This document shows, piece after piece, positions 9,005 through 17,478 of a DNA stretch of 64,000 nt. Within the stretch, counting starts at the first letter, position 1, and each line of letters starts with the position of its first letter. The stretch spans positions 12,489 to 76,488 of the forward strand of contig JAVERC010000011.1 in NCBI GenBank assembly GCA_034007295.1, written 5' to 3'. Source of the DNA: JACKCP01 sp034007295. GTDB taxonomy: Bacteria; Desulfobacterota; Desulfobacteria; Desulfobacterales; JACKCP01. The position numbers were made by a program, and so were the translations under genes. The notes under the pieces are model-generated. The model saw only the letters and a list, made by a program, of their open reading frames with translations. It searched no databases and had not been told where the DNA came from.

Positions 9005-9616
9005 ATGAATGAATTTGAAAAAGGAATTAATTCCTATCTTGGAAGGGAGAAATATTTTTTTTTAAAAGAAATAAAAATTGCTGTATTAGGTGCAGGAGGC
9101 CTTGGTTCAAATTGTGCCTTTAATCTTGTAAGGTGCGGTTTTTCAAAATTTGTTCTAATAGATTTTGATATTGTTGAACCGTCAAATTTAAACAGGCAGT
9201 TTTATTTTCTAAGTCAAGTTGGAAAACCAAAGGTAGAAGCTTTGAAAAAAAATCTTTTACAGATAAACTCTGCTATTGAAGTTGAAACCTTGAATACAAA
9301 AATTCAATCAAAAGAGGATTTAAAAGCATTTGATGATTTTGATGCAATAATAGAAGCCTTTGACCAGACAAAATATAAAAAAATTACAGCAGAATATTTC
9401 ATGAAAAGAAAAAATCTTCTTGTTACTGGTTCAGGCATTGCAGGATATGGAAACAGCGACAGGATAAAAGTTAAAAAAATAAGTGAAACTTTTTATATGG
9501 TTGGAGATATGATTTCAGAGTCAAATGAAAAAAATCCCCCTTTTTCGCCTTGTGTAAATATTGCTGCTGCAAAGCAGGCGGATATTGTTTTAAATTTTTT
9601 TTTAGAAAACAGGTAG
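9005..9616 (+). CDS. thiF: ThiF-family adenylyltransferase
   Basis: A 203-residue member of the E1-like ThiF/MoeB/HesA family that adenylates the ThiS C-terminus. The nucleotide-binding GAGGLGSN is at about 29-36, followed by VLIDFDIVEPSNLNRQF, the conserved Asp and Asn-x-x-Arg block, and DAIIEAFDQ. It is shorter than E. coli ThiF and has no C-terminal zinc CXXC pairs, as in the short ThiF form found beside thiSGH in many anaerobes. The start is weakly supported, since no clear ribosome site precedes it. A 129-bp gap with a hairpin separates it from thiH. Confidence 0.9.
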   Translation: MNEFEKGINSYLGREKYFFLKEIKIAVLGAGGLGSNCAFNLVRCGFSKFVLIDFDIVEPSNLNRQFYFLSQVGKPKVEALKKNLLQINSAIEVETLNTKIQSKEDLKAFDDFDAIIEAFDQTKYKKITAEYFMKRKNLLVTGSGIAGYGNSDRIKVKKISETFYMVGDMISESNEKNPPFSPCVNIAAAKQADIVLNFFLENR

Positions 9617-9685
9617 TTTATCAGGTGAAAACTTATCAAAAAGCCGTTCCATTTTAAACTGAACCGTTACCAAAGGAGAAAATAA

Positions 9686-10315
9686 ATGGCTGTTTTTCAA
9701 GATACAGATATTTACTGCATAACAGATGAAAAGCATTCAAAAGGCCGTGATAATATTTTTGTAGTAAAAAAAATGCTTGAAAGCGGAATAAAAATTATCC
9801 AGTACAGGGAAAAATTCAAGCCAATGAAGGAAAAATATCTTGAATGTATTGAAATAAGAGAACTTACAAAAAAATATAATTCAACCTTTATTGTAAATGA
9901 CCATGTTGACCTTGCAATTTTATGCAATGCAGACGGAGTTCATATAGGCCAGGATGACCTTCCTTTAAAAGAAGTAAGAAAAATTATGGGAAGCACAAAA
10001 ATAATCGGCATTTCAACACATAACCCTTCCCAGGCAGTTGAAGCTGAAAAATCAGGAGCTGATTATATAGGAGTAGGGCCGATATTTAAAACTTCAACAA
10101 AAGTTGATGTATGTGAGCCTGTAGGTTTGACTTATCTTGATTTTGTTGTGAGAAATATAAAAATTCCCTTTGTTGCAATAGGCGGAATAAAGGAAAAAAA
10201 TCTTTTGTCTGTTGTTGAAAGGGGAGCAAGGTGTGCGGCCCTTGTTACTGAAATTACAGAGGCTGAAAATATAGAAGAAAAAATTTTAAATTTGAGAAAG
10301 ATTTTTAAATTGTAG
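9686..10315 (+). CDS. thiE: Thiamine-phosphate synthase ThiE
   Basis: A 209-residue TIM-barrel enzyme that joins the pyrimidine pyrophosphate and thiazole phosphate to give thiamine phosphate. Motifs: IIQYREK near the N-terminus, NDHVDLAILCNADGVHIGQDDLP, IIGISTHN, GADYIGVGPIF and VAIGGI, all typical of ThiE. AAAGGAG precedes the ATG. It is the last gene of the riboswitch-controlled operon. No thiC or thiD is in the window, so pyrimidine synthesis must be encoded elsewhere. Confidence 0.97.
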   Translation: MAVFQDTDIYCITDEKHSKGRDNIFVVKKMLESGIKIIQYREKFKPMKEKYLECIEIRELTKKYNSTFIVNDHVDLAILCNADGVHIGQDDLPLKEVRKIMGSTKIIGISTHNPSQAVEAEKSGADYIGVGPIFKTSTKVDVCEPVGLTYLDFVVRNIKIPFVAIGGIKEKNLLSVVERGARCAALVTEITEAENIEEKILNLRKIFKL

Positions 10316-10472
10316 AAATCTTTTTATTCTTGACCTTGCCCTAAGGGGAAAGTGGAAAATTTTTCTGGTTGGTGAAAAATAATGGCAGGTCGGGAATAAA
10401 ATTTTTTTACAGTTAATTCAATGTGATTCTTAAAAAGTATTCTCCCTGCAAAAATCTTATTCATTGATTAAA

Positions 10473-10615
10473 TAGTGGCTGGCCGAAAACAAGTATTTTG
10501 TTTCATTCAAGGAAAATGAAAAATTTAACCTTTAGGATACATTGAGTATTTTGAGGATTAAATTTTGAATCTGAATTTAGAATGGACAAAAAAGGCCGTT
10601 TTAGTTCAGCAACTA
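10473..10615 (-). repeat. Dispersed ~143-bp element, full copy A
   Basis: A full-length inverse-orientation copy. It begins TAGTGGCTGGCCGAAAAC and ends with the complement of TAGTTGCTGAACTAAAAC, so the termini are imperfect inverted repeats and both outer ends are TA. The internal block complementary to TATCCTAAAGGTTAAATTTT is intact. It fills much of the 316-bp gap between thiE and the glycyl radical enzyme and ends 16 bases before that gene's start. Nothing else was recognised in this gap. Confidence 0.85.
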
Positions 10616-10631
10616 AATACATGGGGGAAAT

Positions 10632-13016
10632 ATGGAGCCTGAAAAAAAATTTAGTCTTTCTAAAAGGATTCAAACACTTAAAGAAGCATACCTGAAAGTA
10701 AAACCAAGCATTACAATTGAAAGAGCTATTGCCTACACAGAAATTTATAAAGAAAACCCAACTCTTCCTAAAAATCTTCTCCGTGCAAAGGGTTTTAAAA
10801 GAGCATGTGAAAAAGCTCCGATCCTTATTCAGGAGAATGAGCTTATTGTCGGCCATCCCTGCGGAAAGCCACGTGCCGGAGCCTTTTCCCCTGATACTGC
10901 ATGGCGTTGGCTTAAAGATGAACTTGATTCAATAGGAGAAAGGCCGCAAGACCCATATTTTATAAGCGAAAAAGATAAAAAAATAATGAGGGAAGAGCTT
11001 TTTCCATTCTGGGAGGGAAAATCCCTTGATGAAGAATGTGAAAAAAAGTTCAGACAGGAAGGATTATGGGAATTTTCAGCTGAAGCCTTTGTAAGTGATT
11101 TAAGTTATCATCATACAAGCGGAGGCGGGGATACAAGTCCGGGCTATGATATAATCCTGTTTAAAAAAGGAATAAACGGCATAAAGGCTGAAGCACAATC
11201 TTATCTTCAAAAGCTTACCAGCGAAAACGACACAGAAAAAATTAATTTTTATCACGCAGCTATCGAGATTTGTGACGGTATTCTTGTTTATTCAAAAAGG
11301 GTTGCAGACCATGCAAGACATCTTGCCGAAAATGAAAATGATGAAAAAAGAAAGGCAGAGCTTGAAAAAATAGCTCATGTAAACAGCCGGGTGCCTGCAA
11401 ATCCTCCGGAAACCTTTCAGGAAGCTCTTCAGTCTCTGTGGACAATTCAGTCTCTTTTTATTCTTGAGGAAAACCAGTGCAGCACATCCCTTGGACGTTT
11501 TGATCAGTATGTATACCCATGTTATGAAAGTGATATAAAAACAGGTGCTATTGATGAAAAACAGGCTTTTGAACTTATGAGCTGCTTTATTTTAAAATGT
11601 TCGGAAGTCGTATGGTATACCCCTGGTGCAACTGCAAAATATTTTGCAGGATATATGCCTTTTATCAACATGTGTGTCGGAGGTCAGAAAAGAAACGGCG
11701 GTGACGGAACAAATGAGCTTACCTATCTTGTTATGGATGCCGTTGCAAAAGTCGGTGTATATCAGCCTTCTCTGGCATGCAGGATTTATAATCAGTCTCC
11801 AAAGGAATATCTTGAAAAAATAGTTGATATTGTAAGAGCCGGAGGGGGGATGCCAGCCTGTCATTTTGATGATGCACACATTAAAATGATGCTTCGTAAG
11901 GGTTTTGATTATGATGATGCAAGGGACTATTGTCTGATGGGGTGTGTTGAACCCCAGAAGTCTGGAAAGATCCACCAGTGGACAGCAGGTGGCTTTACAC
12001 AGTGGCCCATTGCCATAGAATTTGTTTTCAGCAGAGGTGTTTTAAAGTCATACGGAAGCAGGCAGGGGCTTGATACCGGCAGTATTGATGATATTTATTC
12101 ATATGAAGATTTTGAAAAAGCCGTAAAAACTCAGCTTGATTATATTATTGATCTTACAGCTAAAGGAACGGTTATAAACCAGGAGCTTGTAAGAGATATG
12201 ATGCCGACTCCATATATGTCACTGTTTGTGGACGGATGCATGGAAAAGGGAAAAGACGTTACAGCAGGAGGTGCCGTTTTGTATGATGGGCCTGGCACTA
12301 TTTTTGCCGGACTTGGAACCTATGCAGACAGTATGGCCTCGATAAAGAAGCTTGTTTTTGACGATAAAAAATATTCATTAAAAGATATAAAAGAAGCAAT
12401 GGATGCAAACTGGAAAGGTTATGAAAAGATCAGGAAAGACTGCTTAAATGCTCCAAAATACGGTAACGACGATGAATATGCAGATTTAATTGCAGCAGAT
12501 ATAATTGATTATACTGAAAAAAAGATTAACTCAAAAAAATCTTTATATGCCAGAATGATACATGGTACCCTGTCCCAGTCTTTTAACACTCCGCTAGGTG
12601 AGATGATAGCAGCTACTCCAGACGGCCGTTTGTCAGGAGCTCCCTTATCTGATGGAATGAGTCCTTCTCAGGGAGCAGACAAAAAAGGACCAACTGCAAT
12701 TATAAAGTCTGTAGCCAGACTCAATGTTGAGACCATGAACCTTGGAATGGCCCATAATTTCAAGCTTATGAACGGATGTCTTGAGACTTCAGAAGGAAAA
12801 CAGGGGCTTATTGCGCTTCTTCGGACAGCATCAGTTCTTGGGAACGGGCAGATGCAGTTTAACTATAATGATAATGAAACCCTGAGAAAGGCACAGGAAA
12901 ATCCTGAGGAATACAGAGGGCTTATCGTAAGAGTTGCGGGTTATTGTGCTTATTTTGTGGAACTTTGCAAAGAGGTTCAGGATGAAATTATAAGCAGAAC
13001 TGTTCTTGATGCCTGA
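10632..13016 (+). CDS. Glycyl radical enzyme, choline trimethylamine-lyase (CutC)-like
   Basis: A 794-residue glycyl radical enzyme. The thiyl-radical Cys is Cys438 in GCVEPQ with Glu440, and the radical Gly is Gly770 in RVAGYCAYFVEL. By comparison with CutC as I remember it, the choline-pocket residues Tyr208, Asp216 and Thr502 correspond to Tyr159, Asp167 (SYHHTSGGGD) and Thr451 here, but Tyr506 is replaced by Phe455 (QWTAGGFTQWP). The protein lacks the roughly 50-residue N-terminal extension of microcompartment CutC. No activating radical SAM enzyme or shell protein is nearby; a YtfJ-like gene converges from the other side. Choline or a related quaternary amine or diol is the best guess for substrate. 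Confidence 0.85.
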   Translation: MEPEKKFSLSKRIQTLKEAYLKVKPSITIERAIAYTEIYKENPTLPKNLLRAKGFKRACEKAPILIQENELIVGHPCGKPRAGAFSPDTAWRWLKDELDSIGERPQDPYFISEKDKKIMREELFPFWEGKSLDEECEKKFRQEGLWEFSAEAFVSDLSYHHTSGGGDTSPGYDIILFKKGINGIKAEAQSYLQKLTSENDTEKINFYHAAIEICDGILVYSKRVADHARHLAENENDEKRKAELEKIAHVNSRVPANPPETFQEALQSLWTIQSLFILEENQCSTSLGRFDQYVYPCYESDIKTGAIDEKQAFELMSCFILKCSEVVWYTPGATAKYFAGYMPFINMCVGGQKRNGGDGTNELTYLVMDAVAKVGVYQPSLACRIYNQSPKEYLEKIVDIVRAGGGMPACHFDDAHIKMMLRKGFDYDDARDYCLMGCVEPQKSGKIHQWTAGGFTQWPIAIEFVFSRGVLKSYGSRQGLDTGSIDDIYSYEDFEKAVKTQLDYIIDLTAKGTVINQELVRDMMPTPYMSLFVDGCMEKGKDVTAGGAVLYDGPGTIFAGLGTYADSMASIKKLVFDDKKYSLKDIKEAMDANWKGYEKIRKDCLNAPKYGNDDEYADLIAADIIDYTEKKINSKKSLYARMIHGTLSQSFNTPLGEMIAATPDGRLSGAPLSDGMSPSQGADKKGPTAIIKSVARLNVETMNLGMAHNFKLMNGCLETSEGKQGLIALLRTASVLGNGQMQFNYNDNETLRKAQENPEEYRGLIVRVAGYCAYFVELCKEVQDEIISRTVLDA

Positions 13017-13019
13017 TTA

Positions 13020-13060
13020 TTTGCCGGAGTCTTGAATAAAGATTCCGGCAAAAGTTTTTT
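13020..13060 (+). terminator. Intrinsic terminator after the glycyl radical enzyme
   Basis: TTTGCCGGA (13020-13028) pairs with TCCGGCAAA (13044-13052), followed by AGTTTTTT. It starts 4 bases after the glycyl radical enzyme stop, and its T tract runs into the end of the convergent YtfJ-like gene. Confidence 0.85.
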
Positions 13061-13667
13061 ACTGATTAAGAGCTTCTTTTATTTTTGAAACAGCAAGTTT
13101 AATTTCTTCAGGACTTAGTTTTCCTTCCTTGAAAAAAAGAACTTTTCCTTGTTTATCAACAATAATTACAGCAGACTCTTTTTTCTTCAGCCCCCATGTT
13201 TCAAGAGCTTTTCCTTTTTCATCTGTTACATAATATGCATAGGGAAATTCTTCCTGGCTTCCGTGAAATCTTGATGAAGCAATTTTTGATGTTCCCCACA
13301 AGGCATCGTCCATATTTAAAATTGTTGTTGTTTTGTATGGAGAATCAGGAAGATGTGCCGGGAAATCAGCTTCAATAAGAGCATCTATATAGTCTTTATT
13401 TATGTCGTCAATGCCTGTTCTTGCAGCAAGATGATAAATTGTTGAAACTTTACCTTCAATGTCTTTTGTCGACCATGGCTTGTAAGTAATTTTGGCATCT
13501 TTTTTTAAATTCATTTTTCCGTCTTTTATTTCATAGTCAAAAGTAAATATACCTTTGTCTTCAATGGAAACTTCAGGGATTTTTTCGCCTACTTTTATTT
13601 CAGCTGAAACTGTAGATGAAACAAGAAATGTTAAAATTAAAGCCTGAATAAAAAAAAATTTTTTCAT
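13059..13667 (-). CDS. YtfJ-family periplasmic protein
   Basis: A 202-residue exported protein with a signal peptide (1-22, cleavage after VSA). The rest matches the YtfJ family, a thioredoxin-like fold: VGEKIPEVSIEDKG, the YHLAAR block, KTTTILNMDDALWGTS, and the AVIIVDKQGKVLFFKEGKLS ending. The family lacks the redox CXXC, and I see none here. Function is unknown in general. It is transcribed alone, convergent with the glycyl radical enzyme gene. Confidence 0.85.
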   Translation of the reverse strand: MKKFFFIQALILTFLVSSTVSAEIKVGEKIPEVSIEDKGIFTFDYEIKDGKMNLKKDAKITYKPWSTKDIEGKVSTIYHLAARTGIDDINKDYIDALIEADFPAHLPDSPYKTTTILNMDDALWGTSKIASSRFHGSQEEFPYAYYVTDEKGKALETWGLKKKESAVIIVDKQGKVLFFKEGKLSPEEIKLAVSKIKEALNQ

Positions 13668-13860
13668 TTTAATGCCCTTTTTTGATTGATTTGTGTTTGT
13701 TTTAAAAATTAGGATTTTATTTTAGAACAAAGTTTCTTTTATATAAATAAGAAATTTAAGGTCTTATTGCTTTTACAGAAAAAATTTTTTAAAGTTTAGA
13801 CTAAGTCAAATCAAAAAAAGTATTAAAAAAAATTTTACTATAATAACACCGGAGTCAAAA

Positions 13861-16368
13861 ATGAGAAAAAAACTTCTTGGTTTTCTAATTATAATATCTT
13901 TTACTTTAAGCGGATGTGCTGGTCTTGTAACCCATAAACTTGAAGGTTCAGTTTTTAAAAATGAAGATCAGGGAAATTTTCTGGAGCTTAAAAACCGGGT
14001 TATTGTTAAAAAAAATAATTTGGGTATTCCTTTAATAGAGGCTCAAAGTATTGAAGACCTTGTTTTTGCCTGCGGATATTCAGATGCTTCAGACAGGCTT
14101 GGGCAGATGGTAAAATTAAAACTTGTCTCAATGGGAAGGCTTTGCGAATTTGCAGGAGAAAATTTTATTGAGCTTGATTTGTTTATGAGAAGTCTTGATT
14201 TGAAAAAAAGAGCAGATTCACTTATTTCCGGATCAAGTGATGAGCTTGTTAAACTTCTTGAAATTTACAGCAATGGAGTAAATGCCTACATAGAAAGACA
14301 TAAGGATGATTTAACACCGTCTTTAAAACTTGCAAAATATATCCCGGAAAAATGGACTCCATTTGATACAGCCTCAGTATTTGTAATGCTTAATTTTGCA
14401 CTTTCCATGAATTTTCATGAGGAAATAACAGCCCTTCATTTTTTAGAAAAGGTTGATGCAGATAAAATTGCTTATCTTTTTCCTGTTTATCCAGATGAGG
14501 ATCTTCCCTTTAAAGAAGCTGAAAAACTAAAAATTCTTGAAAAAACATCAAAAAAAGAAATGTTTGATTCTTTAAAAAAAGTATCTTTAATGCTTGAAGA
14601 TCTTGGAATAAAAAAAATAGCAGCCTCAAACAACTGGGCTGTTTCACCGCAACTTGCAAAGAATAAAAAATCTATTCTTGCAAATGATACTCACCTTCCA
14701 ATTTCACTTCCTGGTGTCTGGAATATGAAGCATCTTAAATGTCCTGAATTTAATGCTGCAGGAATTTCAGGTGCAGGATTTCCGGCAATTGTAGCAGGTT
14801 TTAATGGAAATATTGCCTGGGGAATGACAATGGTAATGGCTGATAATCAGGATATTTTTGTTGAAAAAATAAAAAATATAGATGGAAAGCTTTATTATTT
14901 TTATGAAGACAATTGGATTAAGACAAATGAAAGAAAAGAAGTTTTTAAAACAAAAGAGGGAAAAAACTTTGAGTTTATTGTCCATGAAACCATACACGGG
15001 CCGATTATAAACCAGACTTTTAAAAATAAAAGAATTTATGAGCTCCAGCCGGTTTCTGGTGAAATGGAATATGCTGTTTCCCTAAAAATCCCATTTATTG
15101 AAAATGACGACACCTTAGAGCAGTTTGTAAATTTAAACAAAGCAAAAAATGCTTTTGAAGCAAGGGATTGTATAAAGGAAATCAAAACTATTTCCCTTAA
15201 TCTTTTGTTTGCAGACAGCGAAAATATAGGCTGGCAGGTTACAGGAGTTTATCCTGTAAGAAAAAGTGGAAGAGGACTTTTCCCGTCGCCTGGCTGGACT
15301 GGAGAATATGGCTGGGAAAAAACACTTTCAAACGAGGATTTCCCCTATCTTATAAATCCGAAATGGGGTTTTATTGCAACAGCAAATCAGAGAACTGTAT
15401 CAAAGGATTTCCCTCATGTTCTTTCATCTTCATGGTATTATCCAGACAGGTTTGAAAGGATAAGGGATATTATAGCAGATGGTGAAAACGACTTTGAAAA
15501 AATGAAAAAAATGCACATGGATATAAAAACATATCTTCCTTTAAAATTAAGAAAATCAGGGATTTTTTCACCATTTTCATCAAAAATTAATATTATGATA
15601 CAAAGCCTCCAAGAACCTTTTAAATCCGATGCAGAGGAAATTTTGGATATTTTATCTTCTTTTGACGGAGAAATGGAAAAGGACTCATTAAAGGCTTGTG
15701 TTTATTCTGTATTTTTGCATTGTGCTTCTAAAAGAATTTTTCTTGATGAACTTGGCCCTGAAAATTCATCCCAATGGGAATCATTTTGCGAAAATGAATA
15801 CTACAATTATTCTCCAATACATGACCATCTTCTTCAAAGAGAAGAAAGCCCTTTTTTTGATGATATAAACACAGAAAAAAAAGAAACCAAATATGAAGTC
15901 CTTGCCTATGCATTAGCTGATACAAAAAAATTTCTCGAAAAAGAACTTGGCAAAAACAAGGGGAACTGGCAGTGGGGAAAACTTCATACATATTATTTTA
16001 AGACAGAAACTTCAAAACTTTCAAATCACCTTGGATTTTTTAAAAAAACTGCACTTAATCTGCTTTCAGATTACTTTAACAGGGGGCCTTATCCTGCACC
16101 AGGTGATCTTGGAACAATAAATGTTTCTGCAAATTCACCTTCAAAAAATTTTGATGTATGGATGATTCCTTCCATGAGAATAATTGCTGACTTTTCTCTT
16201 GAAGAGCCTTTTTATGCCATAAATTCTACAGGCCAGTCAGAACATCCCTCAAGCCCTCATTATGATGATGGAATAGAGGCATGGATTAATGGGAAATATT
16301 TAAATTTTCCGTTTAAGGAAGAAAATATTCAAAAAGTTTATAACAATTCATATGTTCTTACGCCCTAA
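13861..16368 (+). CDS. Penicillin amidase (S45) family lipoprotein
   Basis: An 835-residue Ntn-hydrolase of the penicillin/acyl-homoserine-lactone acylase family. The N-terminus is a lipoprotein signal with lipobox LSGC (Cys19), so it is predicted to be anchored in the outer or inner membrane facing the periplasm. The autocatalytic cleavage site and nucleophile is Ser256 in AASNNWAVS, starting the beta subunit. HLPISLPGVWNMKHL, the GFPAIVAGFNGNIAWGMT block and TANQRTV are family signatures. Substrates in the family include penicillins, N-acyl homoserine lactones and other acyl amides; the sequence does not decide between them. It has its own ribosome site and is a lone gene. Confidence 0.93.
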   Translation: MRKKLLGFLIIISFTLSGCAGLVTHKLEGSVFKNEDQGNFLELKNRVIVKKNNLGIPLIEAQSIEDLVFACGYSDASDRLGQMVKLKLVSMGRLCEFAGENFIELDLFMRSLDLKKRADSLISGSSDELVKLLEIYSNGVNAYIERHKDDLTPSLKLAKYIPEKWTPFDTASVFVMLNFALSMNFHEEITALHFLEKVDADKIAYLFPVYPDEDLPFKEAEKLKILEKTSKKEMFDSLKKVSLMLEDLGIKKIAASNNWAVSPQLAKNKKSILANDTHLPISLPGVWNMKHLKCPEFNAAGISGAGFPAIVAGFNGNIAWGMTMVMADNQDIFVEKIKNIDGKLYYFYEDNWIKTNERKEVFKTKEGKNFEFIVHETIHGPIINQTFKNKRIYELQPVSGEMEYAVSLKIPFIENDDTLEQFVNLNKAKNAFEARDCIKEIKTISLNLLFADSENIGWQVTGVYPVRKSGRGLFPSPGWTGEYGWEKTLSNEDFPYLINPKWGFIATANQRTVSKDFPHVLSSSWYYPDRFERIRDIIADGENDFEKMKKMHMDIKTYLPLKLRKSGIFSPFSSKINIMIQSLQEPFKSDAEEILDILSSFDGEMEKDSLKACVYSVFLHCASKRIFLDELGPENSSQWESFCENEYYNYSPIHDHLLQREESPFFDDINTEKKETKYEVLAYALADTKKFLEKELGKNKGNWQWGKLHTYYFKTETSKLSNHLGFFKKTALNLLSDYFNRGPYPAPGDLGTINVSANSPSKNFDVWMIPSMRIIADFSLEEPFYAINSTGQSEHPSSPHYDDGIEAWINGKYLNFPFKEENIQKVYNNSYVLTP

Positions 16369-16431
16369 ATTATTTGATTCTATAATAATACAGATAAAAG
16401 CTGGTTTTGGGATCAGTTGTGGTAAAAAAAG

Positions 16432-17025
16432 TTAAAACTCAAATCCAGCTAATTTGATTCTGATTAATTGAATTTTTAATATAATAGGTTTGAAGAGCTT
16501 ATAAAAAAAAGAATGCTTTTTTCGGGGATAGGGTACAAGCACAAATTGTTCTGCGTTTCCTCCTTTACAAAAAACGCAGCTTTCTCCTTTGTTTGAAAGA
16601 AACTCATTTGAATTCTTAAGATACAAATATTTTTTTAAAGACCTGAATTTAATAATTTTTGTGGGATTCCCTCCAACAATTGCAAGTGGGGGAATATTTT
16701 GTGTTACAACACTTCCAATTCCAATTACAGCACCTTCGCCTATTTTAACACCGCTGTTTATTATAACATTTCTTCCAATCCAGACATTATCCCCTATTAT
16801 CACCGGCCTTTTATGTCTCTCAAAATTATATGGAATAATGTTTCCCTCAAAATTGTGGTTAACGGTCCATATTACACAATTGTATGATATGACAACATTA
16901 TTTCCTATGCTAACTCCGCCTTCTGCCTGGATTTCTGTATTTGCACCAATGTGCACATGATCTCCATGGGTGAAAAATTCCTTACCAATGATTTTTACGT
17001 TTTCTTGAAGGCAAAGTCTTTTCAA
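16432..17025 (-). CDS. Hexapeptide-repeat (LbH) acyltransferase, WbbJ/Maa type
   Basis: A 197-residue protein with a left-handed beta-helix built from repeats such as VHIGANTEI, VSIGNNVVI, VIIGDNVWIGRNV and VKIGEGAVIGIGSVV (about 20-115). The catalytic-type His is in WTVNHNFEG, and the end of the coil, AIVGGNPTKIIKFR, is typical of O-acetyltransferases acting on sugars. After residue about 135 comes an extra tail with a CVFC pair and a basic helical end that I do not recognise. It may acetylate the surface polysaccharide, but it lies 8 kb from that locus, next to the secretion genes. Confidence 0.88.
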   Translation of the reverse strand: MKRLCLQENVKIIGKEFFTHGDHVHIGANTEIQAEGGVSIGNNVVISYNCVIWTVNHNFEGNIIPYNFERHKRPVIIGDNVWIGRNVIINSGVKIGEGAVIGIGSVVTQNIPPLAIVGGNPTKIIKFRSLKKYLYLKNSNEFLSNKGESCVFCKGGNAEQFVLVPYPRKKHSFFYKLFKPIILKIQLIRIKLAGFEF

Positions 17026-17240
17026 AAGTAACTATCCTTTTTTGTTTTGATTAAAGTTTTATTTGTAATCTAAATTAACTGCATATATTAAACAAAGAAA
17101 AAAACAAAGTTTAGGTGAAAATATTTAATTTCTGGTAAAAAATGTCAATTGAAAGATTCTTTACCTCTTTTAAAAATTATTGCCTTTTTATTTTTTTCTG
17201 TTAAGACTGAAAAGTTGTGAATAATAGTAAAGGAGGTTTT

Positions 17241-17447
17241 ATGGATAATCCAGGATTACTGATAGCAGTTGACATGATTTTGCTTTATCTGGTTCTTGGA
17301 CCTGTTGTTCTTTTTGGTTTTTATGTGTTTTTTGACAAGCTTGGGCAGTCCCAATCACAAGTTTTCAAAAAGAAAAAAGATATGGCACTTCTTACTCCTT
17401 CTGAGCTTAAATTCGTTTTAAAACAAGGTCAAAAAAATAATCTTTAA
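17241..17447 (+). CDS. Small single-span membrane protein, first gene of the type I secretion locus
   Basis: A 68-residue protein not recognised as a known family. I chose the ATG at 17241 because AAGGAGG lies 5 bases upstream; an in-frame TTG at 17217 has no such signal. Residues about 5-32 form one hydrophobic segment (LLIAVDMILLYLVLGPVVLFGFYVFF), followed by a short basic cytoplasmic-type tail with KKKKDMALLTPSELKFVLKQGQ. It ends 31 bases before the first ABC exporter gene on the same strand, so it is probably cotranscribed and may be a small accessory subunit. The function is inferred only from position. Confidence 0.7.
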   Translation: MDNPGLLIAVDMILLYLVLGPVVLFGFYVFFDKLGQSQSQVFKKKKDMALLTPSELKFVLKQGQKNNL

Positions 17448-17478
17448 GATGCAAAAGGCTTATTTTGGTTAATAGAAA

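Noticed and set aside
16370..17240. Possible mobile-element boundary near the acyltransferase gene
   Set aside because: No inverted repeats, transposase remnants or tRNA edges could be seen.
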